DNA of 64,000 nucleotides, taken from Petroclostridium sp. X23 (GTDB lineage: Bacteria > Bacillota > Clostridia > SK-Y3). The notes below the pieces were generated by a model. It was given only the letters and a program-made list of their open reading frames with translations, had not been told where the DNA came from and did not search any database. The stretch is from NCBI RefSeq assembly GCF_030013905.1, contig NZ_CP124862.1, positions 4,591,051 through 4,655,050 on the forward strand. The letters run 5' to 3'. The position numbers and the translations under genes were made by a program. Below, piece by piece: positions 57,392 through 64,000 of the stretch; within the stretch, counting starts at the first letter, position 1; each line of letters opens with the position of its first letter.

Positions 57392-60286
57392 ATGCAATTT
57401 TATCAGAAAGGTAAGAAATTCTTTTCAATTTTATTAGTGTTCACTTTTATGTTCATCTTAATGGTTGCACCTGTATCCGTTAATGCGCAACAAGCGATCC
57501 AGGAAGCAGCAGGGGTATCTGAAGATCAAAATACTTCTTCAGAAACTTTAATAACTGAGCAAAAAGCCTTAACAAAATCAAAAGGTAACCAGCAGCAGAA
57601 GAAAACCAATCGATTCATTGTTAAATATAAAGCAGAGAAACCAAGCGAGGATATCACTTCTAAAATTGAGGATGAAATCCACAATGTAAGATCATTGAAA
57701 AATAAACAACTGGAAAACAGATTTCAAGTTATTGTTACCAAAAACAAAATGAGTAGAGAAGATTTGATGGAGGACATCAAAAATCAAAATGCTGAGTCCA
57801 TCATTGAATATATTGAACCGGATATGGAAATATCATTACCCCCTGAAGCAGCAGTTTCAGAGCAAGAGACTGTTGTGGCAAGTGTGTATGGTAGTGAAGG
57901 CATATACGGTGCACCTATGGGAGAAGATGTAATCATAGCCGTCATAGATACCGGCATGGATATTACCCACGTAGGTTTAGCCGATAACATTTGGAGGAAT
58001 ACCGGTGAAATTCCTGGTAACGGAATAGATGACGGTCAAAACGGCTATATCGATGATGTAAACGGATATAACTTCTATGATGACAATAACGTGGTACATA
58101 ACCCAAGTGCAATGATGGACGAGCAGCACGCAACCCATATAGCAGGTATTATTGCGGCGGTGGACAATAATACCGGGATTACTGGTGTGGCATCCAAAGC
58201 CAAGATCATGCCTATCAAAGTATTTAGCAACGGTACGGCCTATGTAAGCGATATTATAGAAGCCATCAGTTATGCCGAAAGTATGGGTGCAAAGGTAGCT
58301 AACATGAGTTGGGGAGGCTCGGAAAATAGCATGGCATTAAAAGAAGCCATGGCCCAATCCGGGATGCTCTTTATTTGTGCTGCAGGAAACTATGGGACGA
58401 ACAATGATATAAGGCCCATATATCCAGCATCCTATAACCTTAACAATATTCTAACTGTGACATCGGTAAGCGAAGCCGGAGAATTATCTTCGTTCTCAAA
58501 CTACGGTCCGGCATCCGTTCATGTAGCTGCACCGGGACAGAATATCCTTAGTACCATGCCGGCAAATACTTACGGAAGAAAAAGCGGTACCTCCATGGCA
58601 GCACCTTATGCTACAGGAGAAGCAGCATTATTGTATACTCAGAATCAGAGCAGTACTGCCCAACAAGTTAAAGAAGCTATTATTAAATCTGCTGATTTGC
58701 TCCCAGCCCTTATAGGTAGAATCTATAGCGGTCGTATCAACTGTCAAAATGCATTAGTCGGTGTAGATAATGGCATTATCACCGGGACTGGGACAATAGT
58801 TACTGATACGGTATATGGAAAAGTGTATGGGTCTGCATTCAGTACATTCTCTGGGAGCCCATTATATTCTCCGGTACAAACAACAGATGCAGCGGTGTTT
58901 TCGGTACCGCAGGGGAGCGTGAATGGGGCATTCAAGGAACTTAAAATAATAGGGAATACTGAAAGTAGTGGTAAATCAACATCTAATCTGAGAATAAAAT
59001 CAGAAAATATAAACGTATTTGATAAAAGCAAGAAACCATCTTTATTGAATGGTGCAACTGCAACTGAATTAGAAACAGGAATAAAAGTACAATCTGATAC
59101 AAGCTATATATGGACTAATGTGGCTTATAAGCAGAAATTACAACCTAATACTCAATATAGAATATCTTTCGATATGAATGTTATAAGTGGAGTGGGGTTT
59201 GTAGAAATATTTGATAATGTCAATGGAAATATTCGATTTATTGGTTCAACTAGCGTAAATAATGTTGTTTTCACAACAAAGTCAGAGGAAGATGTTTATT
59301 TTAGGTTTTATGCCACAGATGGAAATGCAACAGTAGGAGAAGTAGAGTATAATAACTTAATTATTTCTAAATTAGATGTAACAGGGTATGTTTCACACGA
59401 AGAAAATGTATTATATATTGGTGAAGAATTAAGAAGTTTTCCAAATGGGATTAAAGATGAAATTAGGACGGATGCTGGAAAACTATGTAGGAGGATAAAA
59501 CAAAAATTAATTCAAGATGATGACATAGCTACTATTTATACAGGTAATTCAAGCTTTGAAATCGCTTATATAAATAAACCAACAGATTCTATCGCTTATA
59601 ACCAGAATAATATATGGGGTTGGTGTACTTTAGAGGGATTTACTAATGAGCAGAACTCTATATATACTGTTTTCTCTAGTTACGGGACAGTGGTTTTTGG
59701 AGTAACATTTCCAAAAGGAACAACATTACAGCAAGCGAGAGACTACTTGCGTAATCGAAAACTAATTTACCAACTAGCGCAGCCAAAAACAATCCAGCTA
59801 AACATCCCTCCCATTACATGCTTTGAAAACGGAACCATCATCATCGACCGGGCGGTAAAAGAGATAAGCGTATATAGTGCAGGAATCACAGTCCCTGTTG
59901 ATAATCCTCCAATTGAGCAATTAGAAAGCGTCTATAAAATAGATGGCAGTGCCAAGATACCAGTTGATTTAAGTAGTGTGCATGTTTCTAGTATGGGCAT
60001 GTCCTTTACCATTGATGGAGCCCAAAGCGGGGAACGGTATGAATACGTCTATACTTATGATAGCAGCTTGAGTACGTTGCCCACTGTTGAATTCTCTGTA
60101 CCCATGAATACCGATGCACAGATTGATGGCAATACACAAATGATTGGACAACACTCGGAAATCATAGATTACTTACTCAAAAGAATTGAAAGTTTAGAAC
60201 AGGAGATCAAAAAACTGTCTCCCGGTTCTGTTGTTAATTATGAATATGATGATAACGGTGCGCTTATCAGACGTATCGTCCAATAA
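57392..60286 (+). CDS. secreted subtilisin-like (S8) protease with phage-tail-like C-terminal module
   Basis: A 964-residue exported protein. Signal peptide to about residue 33 (NAQQ); inhibitor-like propeptide about 73-147 (NRFIVKYKAEKP); S8 domain about 178-445 with Asp186 (AVIDTGMD), His246 (HATHIAG), Asn333 (AAGN) and Ser401 (GTSMAAP). From about residue 510 to 830 comes a module whose segments RSFPNGIKDEI, QQARDYLRNRKLIYQLAQP and TIQLNIPPI resemble the ends of phage tail or baseplate proteins. The last residues (YEYDDNGALIRRIVQ) look like one YD repeat. The ATG at 57392 follows GGAGG by eight bases. Confidence 0.88.
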   Translation: MQFYQKGKKFFSILLVFTFMFILMVAPVSVNAQQAIQEAAGVSEDQNTSSETLITEQKALTKSKGNQQQKKTNRFIVKYKAEKPSEDITSKIEDEIHNVRSLKNKQLENRFQVIVTKNKMSREDLMEDIKNQNAESIIEYIEPDMEISLPPEAAVSEQETVVASVYGSEGIYGAPMGEDVIIAVIDTGMDITHVGLADNIWRNTGEIPGNGIDDGQNGYIDDVNGYNFYDDNNVVHNPSAMMDEQHATHIAGIIAAVDNNTGITGVASKAKIMPIKVFSNGTAYVSDIIEAISYAESMGAKVANMSWGGSENSMALKEAMAQSGMLFICAAGNYGTNNDIRPIYPASYNLNNILTVTSVSEAGELSSFSNYGPASVHVAAPGQNILSTMPANTYGRKSGTSMAAPYATGEAALLYTQNQSSTAQQVKEAIIKSADLLPALIGRIYSGRINCQNALVGVDNGIITGTGTIVTDTVYGKVYGSAFSTFSGSPLYSPVQTTDAAVFSVPQGSVNGAFKELKIIGNTESSGKSTSNLRIKSENINVFDKSKKPSLLNGATATELETGIKVQSDTSYIWTNVAYKQKLQPNTQYRISFDMNVISGVGFVEIFDNVNGNIRFIGSTSVNNVVFTTKSEEDVYFRFYATDGNATVGEVEYNNLIISKLDVTGYVSHEENVLYIGEELRSFPNGIKDEIRTDAGKLCRRIKQKLIQDDDIATIYTGNSSFEIAYINKPTDSIAYNQNNIWGWCTLEGFTNEQNSIYTVFSSYGTVVFGVTFPKGTTLQQARDYLRNRKLIYQLAQPKTIQLNIPPITCFENGTIIIDRAVKEISVYSAGITVPVDNPPIEQLESVYKIDGSAKIPVDLSSVHVSSMGMSFTIDGAQSGERYEYVYTYDSSLSTLPTVEFSVPMNTDAQIDGNTQMIGQHSEIIDYLLKRIESLEQEIKKLSPGSVVNYEYDDNGALIRRIVQ

Positions 60287-60311
60287 GGCACCATACGATA
60301 TGTCTATGTTT

Positions 60312-60344
60312 ACTCTTCCGCCGGTTTCAGACCCGGCGGAGAGT
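60312..60344 (+). other. strong hairpin between protease and helical-repeat genes
   Basis: ACTCTTCCGCCGGGT-type stem: CCGCCGG (60318-60324) with CCGGCGG (60333-60339), extended by CTC/GAG. There is no good T-run, so partial termination or mRNA processing is more likely than full termination. Confidence 0.6.
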
Positions 60345-60421
60345 ATCAATAAAATTAATGAAACCAAGGATCGGTTTACAGCTTGGTATATAAAGTTACG
60401 ATAATCAAAGGAGAAATTAGC

Positions 60422-61396
60422 ATGATGAAAATAGATAAAAGTATAAAAATCACCATCATAGGCATGGTTCTTTTATCCGTCGTTACAACCGTCGGATATG
60501 CAGTAAATGTAGAAAATAAAAAAGCAGAGGTTTTACAGGCATTCACAGAAGATATGCAGCTGCCTTTTGATAAAAATAATAGGAATGAAAGGATTACCGT
60601 GCAGGGTAATAAACTCATCAAGCTTGGGGCGCCAACCTATGAAAATTGGGAGAGCGCTGTAATGAGCATTACCGAAGATAAGTATAATCAAATTGTTTCT
60701 AAAGAAAGGATTAACCAGCTGTATGATGAAGGGTATGGATTGCAGGATATTAACAAAGCCCTGCAGTTAACCCTTACTACCAATGGCAATTTTGATGCAA
60801 TTTTAAAAAAGATAGGGAAGTTAACCTATGAACCGGAAGAAAGCGCAGATCAAAACAGCATTGCAAAAGACAAAGCTTCCGATAAAAATAAAAAGTGGGC
60901 CGCGATTGAAGCGGAGCTGGGGGTAGACACCCAATCAGAAATAAAGAAGCTGGGTCTGTCTGAAAAAGAGATCAATCAGCATAAGGGGAAAGGACTGAAA
61001 TCGGAAGAGATCATGCAGATCGCGGTGATTTCCAAAAATGCCGATAAGAGTTTTGATGACATCTATAATGAATACAAAAAAAGCGGCAAAAAGCTGGAAG
61101 ATATGCATAAAGAATATATCGAGAAAAAATTAAAAAGCAATATGCCTGCACCAAGAAAAAATCCTCAGAGTTTAGAAGAGGCCGAACAGGAAATAAGGGA
61201 GCAATACCATATCACCGACCAGGAAATTCAAAAATGCAAAGAGTATGGGATCAACCGGATATATGAAATCGGATATGTAAAAAGCCTGTCTGAAAAACAC
61301 AAACAAAGCGTTGAAAAGATTCTAGCGCTTAAAAAGAAAAACAAGGAATGGAACGTAGTACGCAAAGTATTGGAGGGGACGAACATTGAAAAATAG
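60422..61396 (+). CDS. secreted/anchored helical-repeat protein of unknown function
   Basis: A 324-residue protein with one N-terminal signal or anchor segment (residues about 9-27) and then wholly helical, lysine-rich sequence. Three related blocks of about 40-45 residues can be seen: ERINQLYDEGYGLQDINKAL, KEINQHKGKGLKSEEIMQIA and QEIQKCKEYGINRIYEIGYV, each followed by a second helix. AAAGGAG lies eight bases before the ATG at 60422. The stop lies inside the start of the RHS gene, so they are translationally coupled. No family is assigned. Confidence 0.8.
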   Translation: MMKIDKSIKITIIGMVLLSVVTTVGYAVNVENKKAEVLQAFTEDMQLPFDKNNRNERITVQGNKLIKLGAPTYENWESAVMSITEDKYNQIVSKERINQLYDEGYGLQDINKALQLTLTTNGNFDAILKKIGKLTYEPEESADQNSIAKDKASDKNKKWAAIEAELGVDTQSEIKKLGLSEKEINQHKGKGLKSEEIMQIAVISKNADKSFDDIYNEYKKSGKKLEDMHKEYIEKKLKSNMPAPRKNPQSLEEAEQEIREQYHITDQEIQKCKEYGINRIYEIGYVKSLSEKHKQSVEKILALKKKNKEWNVVRKVLEGTNIEK

Positions 61397-64000
61397 ATAC
61401 GGCATCGCCCTTATACTAAGTATACTCTTCATATTGTTTTCAAATATCACCGCATACGCGGCTGATGATATGCAAGACAAGTACAACAATGAAATCTACC
61501 GGAACGCGGCCTATCAAAAAGGCATTGCCCCTCCGTTTGAACAAAATAATGATATCGAAGAGCATATTGACCCTTTAACGGGAGACTTGCAGATAAAGCA
61601 AACCGATTTGCACTTACCGGGGAAAAACGGCTTGGATTTAGACATCACCAGATTCTATAGCTCATCCCAGTCAAACACCTTTGAAACGTGTGTAAACCGT
61701 GCACCGAATACGAATAGTAAAAGCGGATATTATGTGTCAGGATACATAAGGTATGATATTTGGGAAAACGGTCAGTATATATACGGATTTACCGATACAT
61801 ATACTGATGAAGAATACTTCCAAGATGAATATAGCGCTTTGCAAAAGGCAAATGGGTATAATAATCTACCGGTAACTTGGGAGTTTGACTATCCGGAGGC
61901 TGGATATGACTGCCGTATAGAGTACATAAACTTTTCGGTTCACTACGCATACCCCTATTATGATTATACAGATGGCCTTTATGACCAGAAAGCTGACGAT
62001 CGTTTTTTTGGCATTGGGAAAGGGTGGGCCTTTGACTTCCCATATATTGAAGCAGGATGGGACTCAGAAGCGTTAAGTTGGAGTGCCGGGTATAAATACT
62101 TGCACTTCGGAAGTGCCGGAGTATGGCAGTTCAGCATGGGATCCAGTCCTTCAAATCTTTTGGACTATCCTTTAACCGATATGGTATTAACTACTGATCC
62201 GGGCACCTACAGTAACGGTCAGATGTCATCCAGCTATGTATTAACAAAGAAAGAAGGCAAGAAGTACTATTTCGGGATAGATGGAAGGCTTCTTGGTATC
62301 AAGGACCGGTTTGGAAATGAAATCAAGTTCCAGCACTATATAAGAATACTACGAACCCCTACCATTAACAAAATCATCGATAGTGTCGGGCGGGAAATCA
62401 ACATTACCTATAACAGAGACAGTTCTGTCAATATAACTGTAACCGATGCCACAAATCCGCAGAATAATAAGCAAATCATCTACTATAAACAGTCCATATT
62501 AGGGCATTCTTCACGTTTCGCACTAACAAAAGTTACCGATGCATTGGGAAGGAATACCTTGTATGAATATAACTACCATGAACAGGAGGGAGCACGTTCA
62601 TCACTGCTTAAAAGAAACTTTAGCACCATGGAGATAGTAGATTACCCGGCCTGCTTATCGAAAATTACCTATCCCACCGGCGGGAAAAGCTATTACAATT
62701 ATCAGAAATACCAGAAAAACTGTGGTTCCGAGGGCGCCATGGAGTTTTATAAAGTCATTGAAAGGTATGATGCCGTCAAAGAAAACGAGCAAAAACTAAA
62801 CCAAAGAAGTTTTCAATATAAATATGGCGGTACACCTGAGTATGACGGTTATCCAAGCTATTATTCCCCCACAAACTTTCCGCAGAATTTCACGGTAAAA
62901 ACAAGGATGTTGGACGGGGAAGGAAACAGTGAAATCTACACTTATAACTACAAAAAACTTTGCACAAACATACTAAAAGAAGGTGTTAATCACAAATCGG
63001 AAATAATAAATGAATTTGATAATATAAAAAAGGTTCTTAAAAAGACCGTAACCAAGATATTTAACAAGAGCACCGGACAATTTATGAACATCATAGAAAA
63101 TTATGACTATAATGATTTCCGGGATCTGGTAGGATACTGGGGCGCCCAGGCATCAAGGGATGCCAACGGGACACCGGCAAACGATGAACAAAAGATCACC
63201 TGTGAATATGACGGTACCTATCACTTTTTAACGCAAAAAAGCTATAAAAAAGATGCCGGCACCACCGTCAAAGAAAAGTATATCCCCATAACCGACGGGG
63301 GAGCCGGCATCAATAGAAAAGCCGTAAGATGGGCAGAGGGTTATGAAAATGATGTCTTAAAAAACAAGGCATGGTACAACTATGATACCTACGGGAATAT
63401 CATAGAGGAAAGAACGTTCCTTGAAAACTGGACAGACTATATTGCTAATAAGTACAGCTATGATGACGATAATGCTGCACGGAACGGAAAATTCAATGGA
63501 TTGTACCTAACAAGAAAATGGACGGAAGGCGTAAAAGACGCCGATGGCAATCTGGTGCAGGCCGCAGCCGGAAACAGTGCGGGCATTATCGATGCAAGAT
63601 ATAAATATGACTGGTTCGGAAATGTAACAGAAGAGCAGGATAGGGTCGGAAATAGGACCGCCTATACCTATGATAAGCTGGGCAGGATACTGAAAAAGAC
63701 GAATACAGCAGATGGAAGCTACAGGGAATGGGTATACGCCGATATCGGTGAAAACAGCGTCACCGTAACCGATGAAAACTGGAACAAGGCCCAATACGCG
63801 GCACATGGAGGAAAGGCACAATATGTCTATGACTCTTTAGGCAAGCTGATCCGGGAAAAAGTATATACCACAAATCCTGCTACCAATACAAAAGAGCTTG
63901 TAGCCATCAATGAATATACCTATGACACCCAAAGCAGATTGAAAAAGAAGTATAATCCATCCACCGGCACCACCACCGAATATTTCTACTACAGTGATGG
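61386..64000 (+). CDS. secreted RHS/YD-repeat protein, N-terminal part (3' end outside window)
   Basis: An open frame runs from TTG 61386 to the window end, 871 codons with no stop found. Residues 1-25 are a signal peptide (ALILSILFILFSNITAYAA). The N-terminal RHS leader DPLTGDLQIKQTDLHLPG is followed by a beta-rich region; typical YD repeats appear from about residue 740 (YDWFGNVTEEQDRVGNRTAY, YDKLGRILKKTNTADG, YDSLGKLIREK, YDTQSRLKKKYN). GGAGGGGA is six bases before the TTG. Such proteins often end in a variable toxin or adhesin domain, which is outside this window. Confidence 0.88.
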   Translation, partial: MKNRYGIALILSILFILFSNITAYAADDMQDKYNNEIYRNAAYQKGIAPPFEQNNDIEEHIDPLTGDLQIKQTDLHLPGKNGLDLDITRFYSSSQSNTFETCVNRAPNTNSKSGYYVSGYIRYDIWENGQYIYGFTDTYTDEEYFQDEYSALQKANGYNNLPVTWEFDYPEAGYDCRIEYINFSVHYAYPYYDYTDGLYDQKADDRFFGIGKGWAFDFPYIEAGWDSEALSWSAGYKYLHFGSAGVWQFSMGSSPSNLLDYPLTDMVLTTDPGTYSNGQMSSSYVLTKKEGKKYYFGIDGRLLGIKDRFGNEIKFQHYIRILRTPTINKIIDSVGREINITYNRDSSVNITVTDATNPQNNKQIIYYKQSILGHSSRFALTKVTDALGRNTLYEYNYHEQEGARSSLLKRNFSTMEIVDYPACLSKITYPTGGKSYYNYQKYQKNCGSEGAMEFYKVIERYDAVKENEQKLNQRSFQYKYGGTPEYDGYPSYYSPTNFPQNFTVKTRMLDGEGNSEIYTYNYKKLCTNILKEGVNHKSEIINEFDNIKKVLKKTVTKIFNKSTGQFMNIIENYDYNDFRDLVGYWGAQASRDANGTPANDEQKITCEYDGTYHFLTQKSYKKDAGTTVKEKYIPITDGGAGINRKAVRWAEGYENDVLKNKAWYNYDTYGNIIEERTFLENWTDYIANKYSYDDDNAARNGKFNGLYLTRKWTEGVKDADGNLVQAAAGNSAGIIDARYKYDWFGNVTEEQDRVGNRTAYTYDKLGRILKKTNTADGSYREWVYADIGENSVTVTDENWNKAQYAAHGGKAQYVYDSLGKLIREKVYTTNPATNTKELVAINEYTYDTQSRLKKKYNPSTGTTTEYFYYSD

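Noticed and set aside
57240..57437. 65-codon open frame upstream of the protease
   Set aside because: It overlaps the regulatory region and the protease start, has no ribosome site and looks like chance coding.

Overview
The window is chromosomal DNA from a low-GC, spore-forming, anaerobic member of the Clostridia (Firmicutes). The evidence is the AGGAGG-type ribosome binding sites with many TTG/GTG starts, a CotS-type spore coat kinase, the ctsR-mcsA-mcsB-clpC heat-shock operon, candidate Spo0A boxes, ferredoxin-containing P-loop ATPases and arg genes behind candidate Arg boxes. I cannot name the species. There are no rRNA or tRNA genes and no CRISPR array that I can see.

Layout. 1-7745: a cluster of GT4 glycosyltransferases (three are close paralogues), a CotS-like kinase, two small kinase-like proteins with altered catalytic motifs and a GT28-like protein; this resembles spore-coat glycosylation clusters. 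7900-9402: an amidase/glucosaminidase and an LLH-type holin, a lysis-cassette pair. 9588-12217: a secreted-looking or surface-associated propeller/coiled-coil protein and a conserved clostridial protein of unknown function. 12396-14444: ECF sigma factor, zinc-binding membrane anti-sigma factor and a bactofilin-like membrane protein. 14785-15873: polysaccharide deacetylase and a small zinc-ribbon protein. 16026-27831: a long exopolysaccharide operon (MurJ/Wzx flippase, GT2, LPG-synthase-like protein, several GT4s, Wzy-like polymerase, acetyltransferase, CsaB). 28091-30931: a large secreted phosphodiester glycosidase-like protein. 31283-32770: PutP.

33173-37031: a MerR regulator followed by Mrp, two ferredoxin-MinD ATPases and two NifX-like proteins, an ORP-like iron-sulfur/molybdenum cluster module. 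37208-40892: an arsenic resistance region with two ArsR repressors, ACR3, ArsC, an ArsP-like permease and a mini-thioredoxin, with ArsR-type palindromes over both promoters. 40985-42746: FetAB-type ABC exporter and a PadR regulator. 42953-44556: two GNAT acetyltransferases and a zinc-ribbon protein. 44901-51579: argD-carA-carB-argF on the minus strand. 52197-56890: ctsR-mcsA-mcsB-clpC with a textbook CtsR box. 57392-64000: a secreted subtilisin-like protease carrying a phage-tail-like C-terminal module, a secreted helical-repeat protein and the start of an RHS/YD-repeat protein, preceded by Spo0A-box-like sites.

The most unusual feature is the intergenic DNA. At least five families of small repeats punctuate the operon boundaries: a TIR-bearing MITE-like element (three copies), a palindromic element that supplies the 3' ends of neighbouring genes (two copies), twin-hairpin GTAGGG elements (two copies), a 97-bp inverted repeat, and at least nine loci of 7-bp-periodic tandem repeats (GTGGGGA, GTGAACY, GTACAAT types), often as inverted pairs and once inside a reading frame.
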